Position numbers and translations under genes: made by a program. Under the pieces are notes generated by a model, which saw only the letters and a program-made list of their open reading frames with translations, was not told the DNA's origin and did no database searches. Below, one piece after another: positions 1 through 7,926 of a stretch of 37,605 nt of DNA. The DNA lies in assembly GCA_021296255.1 (NCBI GenBank), contig JAGWAU010000029.1, positions 1 to 37,605 of the forward strand, read 5' to 3'. Source of the stretch: Alphaproteobacteria bacterium (lineage in GTDB: Bacteria > Pseudomonadota > Alphaproteobacteria > UBA2966). Each line of letters starts with the position of its first letter. Position 1 is the first letter of the stretch.

Positions 1-117
1 ACGCCGAGCAAGGCCGAGTACGGCGAGTGGCGCAAGCTCGGCGAAGAGGTGTGGGAGACCGACATCGGCAAGAGCGTCGACAAGTCCATGGTCGAAAAGG
101 TCATGGCGCAGCGGTAG
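1..117 (+). CDS. TRAP transporter solute-binding protein (DctP family), C-terminal end only
   Basis: The window opens inside a reading frame that closes with TAG at 115-117 and gives the last 38 residues of a protein. The tail is charged and helical (it contains EVWETDIGKS and ends MVEKVMAQR), as is usual for the C-terminal helix of DctP-type periplasmic binding proteins. The identification rests mainly on position: the next two genes are the small and large membrane subunits of a TRAP transporter, and the binding protein usually comes first in such operons. Its role would be to bind the substrate, probably an organic acid, in the periplasm and deliver it to the DctQM permease. The start and most of the gene lie outside the window, so no ligand-binding residues can be checked. 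Confidence 0.6.
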   Translation, partial: TPSKAEYGEWRKLGEEVWETDIGKSVDKSMVEKVMAQR

Positions 118-209
118 AGGCCCGCGTCGCGTATCGGCGCGCCGAAGGGGCGGCGGCGGCACCACCGGCCGCCGCCCCGCGCCTCGTGCGCCAGCTCGAC
201 AGCTCCGGC

Positions 210-734
210 ATGCAGGCCCTCCGACGCCTCGCCGACACCCTGAACCTGCTGGCGCAGGCGGTCGCCGGCGGCGCCCTGGCCGTCATCGCCGTCATCACCC
301 TGATGCAGATCTACTTCCGCTTCGTCGTCAACGAGTCGCTCGTGTGGTCGGTGGAGCTGGGGACGTTCCTCAACGTCTGGGTGGGCTTCATCGGCGCCAT
401 CGTGGTCATGCGGTCGTGGCAGCACACCAACATCCCGACGTTCGTGAGCATGGTGCCGACTCCCGCCCGCTACTACGTCATGACGGCCGTCAAGGTAATT
501 CCCTTCGGCTTCGTGCTCTTCGTGGCCGCCTACCGGATCGTCTTCATCCTGGGCCCGTTCCACCTGACCTCGCCGGCCATGGGGTTCAACACGCGCTGGG
601 TCAAGCTCGCCATCCCGATATCCGCGGCGGTCATGGCCTTCTTCTGCATCCTCATCATCCTCGAGGACGTCATCGCCCTTCGACGGGGCGACGGGGACCA
701 CTTCGACAAACAGGGCAGCGCGGGGGTCGAATAG
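210..734 (+). CDS. dctQ: TRAP transporter small permease subunit (DctQ)
   Basis: A 174-residue membrane protein with about four hydrophobic segments. The stretch LVWSVELGTFLNVWVGFIGA (about residues 44-63) is typical of DctQ, with the conserved E of the 'W.EE/EL' motif between helices 1 and 2. DctQ pairs with DctM in the inner membrane and helps couple binding-protein docking to sodium-driven uptake. I chose the ATG at 210 because it gives the usual family length and places the first membrane helix about 12 residues in. An in-frame GTG at 186 is possible, and neither has a good ribosome binding site. The frame is open further upstream, but that part overlaps the DctP tail and is low-complexity. 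It lies 92 bp after the binding-protein gene and 33 bp before dctM. Confidence 0.9.
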   Translation: MQALRRLADTLNLLAQAVAGGALAVIAVITLMQIYFRFVVNESLVWSVELGTFLNVWVGFIGAIVVMRSWQHTNIPTFVSMVPTPARYYVMTAVKVIPFGFVLFVAAYRIVFILGPFHLTSPAMGFNTRWVKLAIPISAAVMAFFCILIILEDVIALRRGDGDHFDKQGSAGVE

Positions 735-767
735 GGCGCGCCGAACGCCGCCCGACTCGAGCACGTC

Positions 768-2066
768 ATGGAATTCGTCGGACCCTGGCTGATCCTGCCC
801 TTCTTCGTCCTGCTGGTGCTGGGCGTGCCGGTCGCCTTCTGCCTCGGCTTCTCGGTGCTGATCTTCTTCTTCTTCTCCGGAACGACCATCCCGACCGTCA
901 TCGTGTTCACCGAGATGTACGACGGGGTGGCCATCGGCGCCCTCCTCGCCTTTCCGCTGTTCATCCTCACGGGGGAGCTGCTCACGCGCGCGGAGATCAC
1001 CGAAAAACTGGTGGAGCTGTCCAATTCCCTCGTGGGCTGGATGAAGGGCGGCCTCGGCCACGTCAACATCGTCACCAGCATGTTCTTCGCCGGCATCTCG
1101 GGATCCGCCATCGCGGACACGGCCTCGATCGGCCCCATCCTGATCCCGGCCATGGTGCGCGAGAAGTTTCCCAAGGCGTTCTCGGCGGCCGTGACGGCGG
1201 CGAGCTCCATCGTCGGACCCGTCATCCCGCCGAGCATTCCCATCATCATCGTCGGCGCGCAGCTCGACATCTCGATCGGCGGACTGTTCGCCGCAGGCAT
1301 CGTGCCGGGAATCCTTCTCGGACTCGCGCTCATGGCCGTCAACTACGTCATCTGCGCGCGCAACGGCTACGGCGAGATCCACCCCTTCGCCGGCGTGCCG
1401 GCGGCGGCAAGGGCAACCGGCGCGGCCGTCCCGGCGCTCCTGATCCCGGTCATACTGCTGGGCGGCATCCTGTCCGGCGTGTTCACGCCGGGAGAAGCCG
1501 GCGCCGTCGCCGCCGCCTATACGGTGCTGGTCGGCGTCTTCTACTACCGGACGCTGAACCTGACGCGCCTCGGAATGGCGCTGGCCTCGGCCGCCCGGGT
1601 CGTGGGATCGGTGATGATCATCCTGGCCTGCGCCGTGATCTTCAGCCGCATCCTCGCCTTCTACCAGATCCCGAAGGAGCTGCTGGATTTCCTGGTGTCG
1701 ATCACCGAGAACCGGATCGTCCTCATACTGCTGATCGTCGTGCTGTTCCTGTTCGTCGGCATGTTCATGGACGCCGTCGTCAACATGATCATCCTGGGGC
1801 CCCTGCTGATGCCCCTGTTCGTCCAGGGCCTCGGCTTCCACCCGATCCAGTTCGGCATGTTCCTGATGGTCGGGCTCCTGCTCGGCCTGGTCACGCCGCC
1901 GCTGGGCCTGTGCCTGTTCATCGCAGCGCCCATCGCGCGGGAAACGCTCGACCGCACCGCGCTGGCCGTCCTCCCCTTCCTGCTCGCGGAAATCGTCATC
2001 CTGCTGCTCATCGCGTTCGTGCCGGACGTCACCATGCACGTGCCGCGCCTGCTCGAGTTTTCGTAG
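768..2066 (+). CDS. dctM: TRAP transporter large permease subunit (DctM)
   Basis: A 432-residue, highly hydrophobic protein of normal DctM length with 11-13 membrane segments. The family signature is clear: a GISGSAIADTASIGPILIPAM stretch followed by AASSIVGPVIPPSIPIIIVG, the hairpin regions that form the sodium and substrate sites in TRAP permeases, and a second repeat with TPGEAGAVAA and the late VTPPLGL motif. It is the transport channel of the DctPQM system in the inner membrane and uses the sodium gradient. The gene follows dctQ directly and is followed at 2136 by an amidase and an acetoacetate-decarboxylase-like gene. The imported solute is therefore plausibly an amide or carboxylic acid processed by those enzymes, though this is only context. 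Confidence 0.93.
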   Translation: MEFVGPWLILPFFVLLVLGVPVAFCLGFSVLIFFFFSGTTIPTVIVFTEMYDGVAIGALLAFPLFILTGELLTRAEITEKLVELSNSLVGWMKGGLGHVNIVTSMFFAGISGSAIADTASIGPILIPAMVREKFPKAFSAAVTAASSIVGPVIPPSIPIIIVGAQLDISIGGLFAAGIVPGILLGLALMAVNYVICARNGYGEIHPFAGVPAAARATGAAVPALLIPVILLGGILSGVFTPGEAGAVAAAYTVLVGVFYYRTLNLTRLGMALASAARVVGSVMIILACAVIFSRILAFYQIPKELLDFLVSITENRIVLILLIVVLFLFVGMFMDAVVNMIILGPLLMPLFVQGLGFHPIQFGMFLMVGLLLGLVTPPLGLCLFIAAPIARETLDRTALAVLPFLLAEIVILLLIAFVPDVTMHVPRLLEFS

Positions 2067-2135
2067 CGAAGGAAGGACGAGACAGACAAAAGCGGAGTGC
2101 GTCATGGGAACCATGTACGGCCGGTGGAATTCAAG

Positions 2136-3824
2136 ATGACCGATGCCGTCCCGACGATCGCCGAAGCGGCCCGGGCGATCGAAGCGAAAGACCTGTCGGC
2201 GACCGAACTCACCGAGGCGTCGCTGCGCCGCATCGAGGCCTGGCAGCCGCACCTCGACGCCTTCATCACGTTGACCGCCGACCACGCGCTGGAACAGGCC
2301 CGTACCGCCGACCGGGAATTGTCGGCCGGCAACCATCGCGGGCCTCTGCACGGCATTCCGTTCGGCCTCAAAGACATCTACGAGACGGCCGGCATCCTCA
2401 CGACGGCGCACTCGAAGATCCTGGCGAATCATCTTCCCGCCGACGACTGCGCGCCCGTCGAGCGGCTCTACGCCTGCGGCGCCATCCTGCTCGGAAAGCT
2501 GGCGACGCACGAGTTCGCGCACGGCGGACCGGCCTTCGACCTGCCCTGGCCGCCCGCGCGCAATCCGTGGAACCCCGCCCATTTCACGGGCGGTTCGAGC
2601 AGCGGCTCCGGCGCCGCGGTGGCAGCCGGACTCGTGCCCGGCGCCATGGGGTCCGACACCGGCGGCTCGGTGCGCAATCCCGCGAGCCTGTGCGGCACGG
2701 TCGGCCTCAAGCCAACCTACGGCCTGATCAGCCGGTACGGGGTTCTTCCCAACTCCTACACGTTCGACGTGTGTGGACCGCTGACGTGGACGGTCGAGGA
2801 CTGCGCGATCATGCTGCAGGCGCTGGCCGGGTTCGATCCGCGGGACTCGGGGAGCGCCGACTGGAAGCCCCCCGACTATCGCGCCGCACTGACCGGCGAC
2901 ATACGGAATCTGCGGGTCGGCGTCGTGCGACATTTCTGGGAAGAAGACCTTCCCGCCAATTCCGAGGTAAAGGCGGGTATGGAAGCGGCTCTCGCCGTGC
3001 TCGCCGATCTGGGCGCGGTCCTGAAGGACGTCCGCCTGCGGCCGATGCAGGACTACTGCGACGTCAAGATCGTCATCGGCGAGTCGGAGCTCTTCGCCCT
3101 CCATCACCGGGACTTCATGACCCGTCCCGGCGACTTCTGCCGGGACTTTCTCGGCCGAAGCCTGCCCGCCGTGCTGTTCAGCGGCGCCGACTACGTGCAT
3201 GCCCAGCGCGAACGGCGCATCATGTTGCGTGAGATGGAGGACGTCTACGAACGATTCGACGTCCTGGTATCGCCAAGCCAGTACGGCCCGGCACCGTTGC
3301 TGAACGGGTTCGACACGGTTTCCTACTTCTGGCGGAACCCCACCATCGCCACGCCGTTCAGCGTCACGGGCGGCCCCGCCATATCCGTGTGCATGGGTTT
3401 CAGCGAGTCCGGCCTGCCGCTCGGCCTGCAGATCGCGGGCCGCCCCTTCGACGATGCGCGGGTCCTGCGAACCGCCCACGCCTACGAATCGGCGACGCCC
3501 TGGCGCGGGAAGCGCCCGTCGCTGGAAGCGGCCAGGAACGTCGAAGTCAAGAGCGAAGGCGCGCCGCCGACGGAACACGGGACGTCCGGCGGCGGCGCCC
3601 TGCGTGACGAAGTCGGGCGGGCCGTCCGTGCGCACGGTCTGACCTTCGGCGACGAGCTGCTGGCAATCATCGAGGAAGCCGCGCCGCACGCGAAGGCCCG
3701 GGCCGAACGATTGCGCACCAGGCGCCCCTACGACGTCGAATTGTCGAATACCTTCAGCCTCGAAACGGGCGCCTCATCGCCGACCGATCACGAGTCAGCC
3801 TCACGAAGGAGGAAGAACAGATGA
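2136..3824 (+). CDS. amidase-signature hydrolase with extra C-terminal domain
   Basis: A 562-residue protein of the amidase signature family, which hydrolyses amide bonds with a Ser-cisSer-Lys triad. The triad is visible: K79 in GIPFGLKD, cis-Ser S154 in GGSSSGSG and nucleophile S178 in GSDTGGSVR, with S154 and S178 24 residues apart as in the family. The amidase fold ends near residue 465 (RPFDDARVL...). About 90 further residues follow a low-complexity linker and contain ALRDEVGRAVRAHGLTF...LLAIIEEAAPHAKARAERLR...RPYDVELSNTF, which resembles small helical partner subunits (GatC/AtzG-like) and is not in ordinary amidases. The start ATG at 2136 begins the conserved region; a GTG at 2097 is in frame upstream. 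The stop overlaps the next start (ATGA, 3821-3824), which implies translational coupling. Confidence 0.9.
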   Translation: MTDAVPTIAEAARAIEAKDLSATELTEASLRRIEAWQPHLDAFITLTADHALEQARTADRELSAGNHRGPLHGIPFGLKDIYETAGILTTAHSKILANHLPADDCAPVERLYACGAILLGKLATHEFAHGGPAFDLPWPPARNPWNPAHFTGGSSSGSGAAVAAGLVPGAMGSDTGGSVRNPASLCGTVGLKPTYGLISRYGVLPNSYTFDVCGPLTWTVEDCAIMLQALAGFDPRDSGSADWKPPDYRAALTGDIRNLRVGVVRHFWEEDLPANSEVKAGMEAALAVLADLGAVLKDVRLRPMQDYCDVKIVIGESELFALHHRDFMTRPGDFCRDFLGRSLPAVLFSGADYVHAQRERRIMLREMEDVYERFDVLVSPSQYGPAPLLNGFDTVSYFWRNPTIATPFSVTGGPAISVCMGFSESGLPLGLQIAGRPFDDARVLRTAHAYESATPWRGKRPSLEAARNVEVKSEGAPPTEHGTSGGGALRDEVGRAVRAHGLTFGDELLAIIEEAAPHAKARAERLRTRRPYDVELSNTFSLETGASSPTDHESASRRRKNR

Positions 3825-4690
3825 ACACCGAAGCTGGAAGAAAGCCGTGGCGGGGCTTTTCCGCGCCGCTCCATCCCGAAGGCAGGTACGCGCTCTACGG
3901 GCCGCCGCCCTGGCATTTCGAGGGGTACATGGCGGCCGTACGACTGCGGTGCGACCGCGATGCCATCGACCACATGGTCCCCGAACCGATGAAAACGGCG
4001 GCGGACCCCCTCGTCGAGATCGCCGTGTTCGACTGCCGCTGCGACTATGGCCTCGGCGAGGAATACGTGCAGCGGAACCCGGACCAAGTCCACTTTCAGG
4101 AATCGTTCACCCGCCACTTCATCGAGTACGAGGGAGCGGTGGGCTACTGGATGCCGTACATCTGGTGCAACACCGACAGCGAATTCGCCATCGGCCGCGA
4201 GATGTACGGGTGGCCCCACAAATGGGGCAACGTGGCCCTGACCGAACGGCCCTTCCGGGGATGGCGGTCCGGCGACATCGTGACGGGGCTCGTCGGTCGC
4301 GGCTGCCGCGCCGTGCTGGAGTTTGAAATCGAGCTCGAACGACCGGGCGACCTCGGCGGTATCGGCATGGCCCAAGGCGCGGACGACGACAGCTCCGCAG
4401 GTACCGCGCCGGGGCGGACCGGCACCGACGTGCGCTGGGGTTCCAGCTTCACCCAGGTCGCGCTGCCCCACCCCGCCGAGCAGGGCATGGTCCTGCAGCG
4501 CCTGGTGCGCAACCAGATGCTGGACGTCGAGTTCACCGATATCTGGACGGGAAAGGGTTCCTACGAGGTCTACGCCCCCGAACTCCAATATCTCAAGGGT
4601 GCGGAAGTCGTCAGCGCCCGCTGGCATACGATCGTCTGGACGAAGCCTTATCCGGCCGAGGTCGTGCTGGAGGAACTGGCCGCGGCGTAA
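3821..4690 (+). CDS. acetoacetate decarboxylase-family protein
   Basis: A 289-residue protein with the acetoacetate decarboxylase fold signature. The key segment is IGREMYGWPHKWG (residues 124-136): K134 matches the Schiff-base lysine of ADC and E127 lies in the conserved GRE. ADC itself decarboxylates acetoacetate to acetone, but relatives in catabolic operons act as aldolases, dehydratases or decarboxylases on other keto acids, so the substrate is open. The start is well supported by AAGGAGG about eight bases upstream, and the ATG overlaps the amidase stop by 4 bp. A weakly conserved insert (roughly residues 187-206, rich in D, S, G and T) is probably a surface loop. It is the last gene of the TRAP-amidase operon and is followed by a gene-free stretch with transposase debris. 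Confidence 0.85.
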   Translation: MNTEAGRKPWRGFSAPLHPEGRYALYGPPPWHFEGYMAAVRLRCDRDAIDHMVPEPMKTAADPLVEIAVFDCRCDYGLGEEYVQRNPDQVHFQESFTRHFIEYEGAVGYWMPYIWCNTDSEFAIGREMYGWPHKWGNVALTERPFRGWRSGDIVTGLVGRGCRAVLEFEIELERPGDLGGIGMAQGADDDSSAGTAPGRTGTDVRWGSSFTQVALPHPAEQGMVLQRLVRNQMLDVEFTDIWTGKGSYEVYAPELQYLKGAEVVSARWHTIVWTKPYPAEVVLEELAAA

Positions 4691-4720
4691 CCGCCGTCAC
4701 GGGAGCGACCTTCGATTCAG

Positions 4721-4879
4721 GTTCGGCCCGACCAGATCGACGACATCCTCTGCCCGCATGCAGAACGCGCGGTCGCGCGCGACAACACCGTGCGCTACGG
4801 CAAACGGATCCTGCAGTTCTCCGCCGTGCTCAACCGCCCCCGCTACGTCAAGGCACATGTCCGGGTGCACGAGGACCCG
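4721..4879 (+). pseudogene. remnant of an ISNCY/IS481-like transposase C-terminus
   Basis: Reading from 4721 gives VRPDQIDDILCPHAERAVA, then RDNTVRYGKRILQF and RPRYVKAHVRVHEDP. This is recognisable as the C-terminal beta-barrel-like part of DDE integrases of the ISNCY family, whose members read '...DILC..H.R.V..DNTVRY.G..LQ...YV...VRVHE.PDG...'. No upstream catalytic DDE region is present and the frame drifts into unrelated sequence after 4879, so this is a fragment of a lost insertion sequence. The rest of the 4691-5077 gap holds nothing else I recognise. Confidence 0.7.
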
Positions 4880-5077
4880 GTGTTTACGAAACGGTGTCGG
4901 GCCAAGGCGGACCTGGTTGCCCATGTGAGCCACAACCGCCTCGACGTCATTCGGGCGAGCGGAGTGCTACCGCGGATCAAGATTTCCAAAGCCGATTCGG
5001 ACGCTATCCGGGATTGCATCAGAGCAGTGATCGATCGCTGGGGGCCAGTTTCTCGTCGAAACCGGAATGTTTCCGGC

Positions 5078-5656
5078 CTAGCCCCGCACCTCCAGGATCA
5101 CGCCGAAGCGTTTCTGCAGGTCAAGCTTCTCGAGATCGCCACCGCGGGCCTCGCCGTCCCCGACATTCTTCAAGTCGCGCTTGGTTTCCTCGCTCATGAC
5201 CACGACGACGTTCGTCGCGGCTTCCAGCGGAAACGGGAATTCGTGCCAAGTGCCGATGTTGAGGCACAGGCCCGCCGATCCGTCGAAAGCGAACGCCTCG
5301 ACCTCTTCGATCTCCGGCGCCCGCGGCGCGGCGCCGTCCCACGAACCGTCGGGCCGCCGGCAGGTGGGACGGCCGAGCACCATCACGAACGGCTTGCCGC
5401 CCAGGGGGATGAAGGTCTGGGTATGCTTGTTGTGGTACTCCATCCACCGCACCTCCATGGGCCGCGGATTGAGCGTCGCAAGCGCCAGGCACATGTCGTC
5501 CCGGGAAGTGAACGCCGCCGGCTCGCTCATGCGCACGGCCTCGGCATAGAACCCCGATTCCCGGACCAGGTCGGCAGGGGGCGGTGCCAGCAAGCTGCCG
5601 TAGCCGGCCAATGCATCCGGTGTCGCCCGTTTCGGTGTCAGGACCTTGCGCTTCAA
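5078..5656 (-). CDS. ureidoglycolate lyase-family protein (AllA-like)
   Basis: A 192-residue protein of the AllA family (PF04115 type). The shared core is visible: HNKHTQTFIPLGGKPFVMVLG in the middle, then LNIGTWHEFPFPL, which correspond to the H..TQ.F.P..G..F.V.V and G.WH.P.. motifs of AllA. The E. coli enzyme splits ureidoglycolate to glyoxylate and urea in purine breakdown. This copy is longer at both ends, no allantoin genes are nearby, and many family members have other substrates, so the reaction is not secure. The start is a TTG at 5656-5654 that overlaps the DUF488 stop (TTGA), giving MKRKVLTPKRATPD as the N-terminus. No ATG fits the conserved region. It is the last gene of a three-gene minus-strand operon. 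Confidence 0.75.
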   Translation of the reverse strand: MKRKVLTPKRATPDALAGYGSLLAPPPADLVRESGFYAEAVRMSEPAAFTSRDDMCLALATLNPRPMEVRWMEYHNKHTQTFIPLGGKPFVMVLGRPTCRRPDGSWDGAAPRAPEIEEVEAFAFDGSAGLCLNIGTWHEFPFPLEAATNVVVVMSEETKRDLKNVGDGEARGGDLEKLDLQKRFGVILEVRG

Positions 5657-6198
5657 AACAGGTTCGCCTGGGCCGTCGGGTAGTGCACGGTGCGGTCGGG
5701 CTGGATCACGGCATCCTCGCCCAGTTCCGCCGGCTCGACGTGGCCCGGTGCCACGATATGCCGCACGTCGGTACCTGCGGCCAGAAGGTGATCGGTAATG
5801 ATACGCCGGTGACACTGCCGCCACGCCTGCTCCGCACACATCAGCGCGCAAGCATCGATATCCGATCGGGCGACGAGGGCGACGAGCGCCTCGCGAAACG
5901 GTGGCGTCAGCGCGTAGTCCGCGTAGTTCTTGAAGGCCGCCACCCGCCACGCGGTGTTGGGCGAGGTCTCCGACCCCGTCTGCTTCGGCCGCCGCCCGCC
6001 GAGCGCCCTGGCGTGGCGGTAGCGGATTCCCGCCGTTCCCAGGTCGTCGGGCAACGCGTCGACGTCGAATTGCGGATTGCGGCGCGACCGCGGAAAGCTT
6101 CGCACGTCGATCAGCAGTTCCACACCCGCTTCCTTGAGCAGCACGATGAGTTCGCCGACGCTGCGCGTCGAATGACCGACGGTATGGACGACGCCCAC
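5653..6198 (-). CDS. DUF488 family protein
   Basis: A 181-residue member of DUF488. It begins with the family hallmark VHTVGHSTRSVGELIVLL and then LLIDVRSFPRSRRNPQFD. Later it has ALMCAEQAWRQCHRRIITDHLLAAG, corresponding to the conserved CAE....CHR....L motif. Biochemical function is unknown; the paired Cys and His residues have led to suggestions of metal or nucleotide chemistry, but nothing is established. It sits between the cupin gene (31 bp upstream in the direction of transcription) and the AllA-like gene, which it overlaps by 4 bp, so the three are likely co-transcribed. Confidence 0.88.
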   Translation of the reverse strand: MGVVHTVGHSTRSVGELIVLLKEAGVELLIDVRSFPRSRRNPQFDVDALPDDLGTAGIRYRHARALGGRRPKQTGSETSPNTAWRVAAFKNYADYALTPPFREALVALVARSDIDACALMCAEQAWRQCHRRIITDHLLAAGTDVRHIVAPGHVEPAELGEDAVIQPDRTVHYPTAQANLF

Positions 6199-6228
6199 GC
6201 CGTCCTCCAGGTTCCGGGCAGTCGCCGC

Positions 6229-6759
6229 CTAACGGCAGAGGCGGTCGACGTAGTCGGCGCCGAGACCGTTCCCGGCATAGTGCTTTTTATACGCCGCAAT
6301 CCGGGTAAAGACGTCCTCGTAGCCGATCTGACCGCCGTTTTCGTCGACGTAGAGAATCGGGCCCATGTTGTGAAACAACGTCTTCATGTGGCCCGCTTCC
6401 GGATGCACGACGAGCGTATGGGTCTCGCCCGCGGGCTCGTAGATGAAGTCGCCCGGCCGGGCGATCCAGTCGCCCTCGAGATAGCCCCAGGCGCCCTTGA
6501 GAGTGTATCCCAGGACGGGCGCCGGGTGTCGGTGACGTCCCACGACGCCCTCGCCCTCGGCCTTGACGACATTGCACCAGGCGCCCTGAACGACGTTGAA
6601 CAGGAGTGGACGGATCCAGACGTTGTCGGCGAGCGGCATCCACACGCGCTCGTCTTCGTCGTCGCATTCATGGAAAATTTCCTGCGACGCCTCCCCCGGC
6701 AGCGGGATGCTGAGATGCTGGACGTGTTCGAATCCCGCGAGCTTGGCCATCTCGTTCAT
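6229..6759 (-). CDS. cupin dioxygenase, 2,4'-dihydroxyacetophenone dioxygenase-like
   Basis: A 176-residue single-domain cupin. The metal-binding motif GRHRHPAPVLGYTLKG carries H76 and H78, followed by E95 in GYLEGDW and H114 in PAGETHTLVV. This spacing matches the 2,4'-dihydroxyacetophenone dioxygenase family, whose type enzyme uses a non-haem iron held by three His to cleave the C-C bond next to an aryl ketone. I infer a C-C cleaving or other ring-derived oxygenase role. The ATG at 6759 has AGGAG seven bases upstream; the frame is open upstream to 6798, but that part lies before the ribosome binding site. It is the first gene of the minus-strand trio with DUF488 and the AllA-like gene. Confidence 0.8.
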   Translation of the reverse strand: MNEMAKLAGFEHVQHLSIPLPGEASQEIFHECDDEDERVWMPLADNVWIRPLLFNVVQGAWCNVVKAEGEGVVGRHRHPAPVLGYTLKGAWGYLEGDWIARPGDFIYEPAGETHTLVVHPEAGHMKTLFHNMGPILYVDENGGQIGYEDVFTRIAAYKKHYAGNGLGADYVDRLCR

Positions 6760-6836
6760 GTCGGACTCCTGAGCTGATTTCGGCGCCTGACGCCGCACGG
6801 CGACACTTTAACGGCCGCCCTCCCCCGGTTACAACC

Positions 6837-6884
6837 GCGTGTCGAACCCGCGTGTCGAACCCGGGGCCGGATCCCGGGTCCGAC
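6837..6884. repeat. palindromic intergenic repeat (REP-like)
   Basis: Within the 216-bp gap between the divergent cupin and MetF-like genes, CGCGTGTCGAACCC occurs twice in overlapping tandem (6837-6850 and 6849-6862). An inverted repeat follows: GTCGAACCCGGG (6854-6865) and CCCGGGTCCGAC (6873-6884), matching at 11 of 12 positions around a 7-base loop. The same arm sequence recurs at 36018-36080. Both divergent promoters must lie in this gap, but I cannot point to clear -35/-10 boxes. Confidence 0.6.
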
Positions 6885-6975
6885 CCCAAATTGCCCCTGG
6901 TGCGGCACGATCGAAACGGTTAGGAGTCCCACCGGGATCGCCTTCGATCCCGGGGCCATCGAACAGCGAGAGTCC

Positions 6976-7893
6976 GTGACGACACCGACGAAATCCGACG
7001 GCCAGCTCGAGCGGTCCCTGCTTACCGGCCGGTTCGCCGTGACGGCGGAGATCACGCCCCCTCTCTCGGCCGATCCAGGTTCGATGATCGAGCGGGCCGT
7101 GCCGCTCAAGGGGCTGGTAGACGCCGTCAACGTCACCGAGGGCGCGGGTGCCCGAGCGCACCTGTCCAGTCTCGCCGCGGCGGGCCAATTGGTCCGGGCC
7201 GGGCTCGAGCCGGTGCTGCAGATCAACGGGCGCGACCGCAACAGACTTCTTCTCCAGCGGGACGTCCTGGGCGCCGCGGCCCTCGGCATCCCCAATCTGC
7301 TGGCGCTGCGGGGTGATCCGCTTTTCAACGGCGACGAACCGGGAGCCACGGAGGTTCCGGATCTCGGCGCGGCGGACATCGTTCGGATCGCCACGCGCAT
7401 GCGCGATACGGGCACGCTGCCGTCCGGCCGCGAGATCGAGGCGGCTCCGCGCGTCCTCGTGGGCGCGACCGACATGCCCGTGGAGCCGGTCGTCGGCTGG
7501 ACCCCGGAGAGCCTGCGGCGGAAACTCGATGCCGGAGCCGACTTCATCCAGACCCAGTTCTGCTTCGACGCCGGGCTCCTCGAACGGTACATGGCCGCCC
7601 TCGCCGACGCGGGACTTGACGGGACGACCGGGTACCTGGTGGGACTCGGCCCCCTGACCTCCGAGCGTCAGGCGCGCTGGCTCGTCGACAATCTGTTCGG
7701 CACGGTGATTCCCGAACCCGTCATCTCCCACCTCGGCAAGGCGACGGATCCGCGCGGCGAAGGCCGCCGCATCGTCGCGGACCTGGCGCGCGAAATGGTG
7801 GAGATACCGGGCGTCGACGGCGTCCACCTGATGGGGCACCGGGCCGAGGCCGAGTCGGCGGAGATCATCGCCGTTTCGGGACTCCGGGGTTGA
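6976..7893 (+). CDS. methylenetetrahydrofolate reductase (MetF)-like protein
   Basis: A 305-residue TIM-barrel protein of the MetF family. Visible features are the N-terminal AEITPP (the E/P motif near the flavin and folate sites), DAVNVTEGAGARAHLSS, QINGRDRNRLLLQRDVLGAAALGI, LALRGDP, and the substrate-loop-like ADFIQTQFCFD. MetF enzymes reduce 5,10-methylene-THF to 5-methyl-THF with FAD. This short stand-alone type is common in actinobacteria, archaea and accessory operons and may have a different partner. The start is GTG at 6976, the only one near the conserved N-terminus. It leads a tight five-gene operon with an aminotransferase and a TPP decarboxylase, which is not a usual methionine-synthesis setting. 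The opposite strand is open across this gene but encodes no recognisable protein. Confidence 0.85.
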   Translation: MTTPTKSDGQLERSLLTGRFAVTAEITPPLSADPGSMIERAVPLKGLVDAVNVTEGAGARAHLSSLAAAGQLVRAGLEPVLQINGRDRNRLLLQRDVLGAAALGIPNLLALRGDPLFNGDEPGATEVPDLGAADIVRIATRMRDTGTLPSGREIEAAPRVLVGATDMPVEPVVGWTPESLRRKLDAGADFIQTQFCFDAGLLERYMAALADAGLDGTTGYLVGLGPLTSERQARWLVDNLFGTVIPEPVISHLGKATDPRGEGRRIVADLAREMVEIPGVDGVHLMGHRAEAESAEIIAVSGLRG

Positions 7894-7926
7894 CGGCGGG
7901 CCGGATCGGACAGGGGAAACACGACG

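Noticed and set aside
344..3232. A 962-codon open frame on the plus strand
   Set aside because: It overlaps dctQ, dctM and the amidase in another frame, with Arg/Pro/His-rich composition typical of a shadow frame.
4880..5077. Open frame after the transposase scrap as a separate gene
   Set aside because: No start with a ribosome binding site, no recognisable motif, and the frame continues into sequence antisense to the AllA-like gene.
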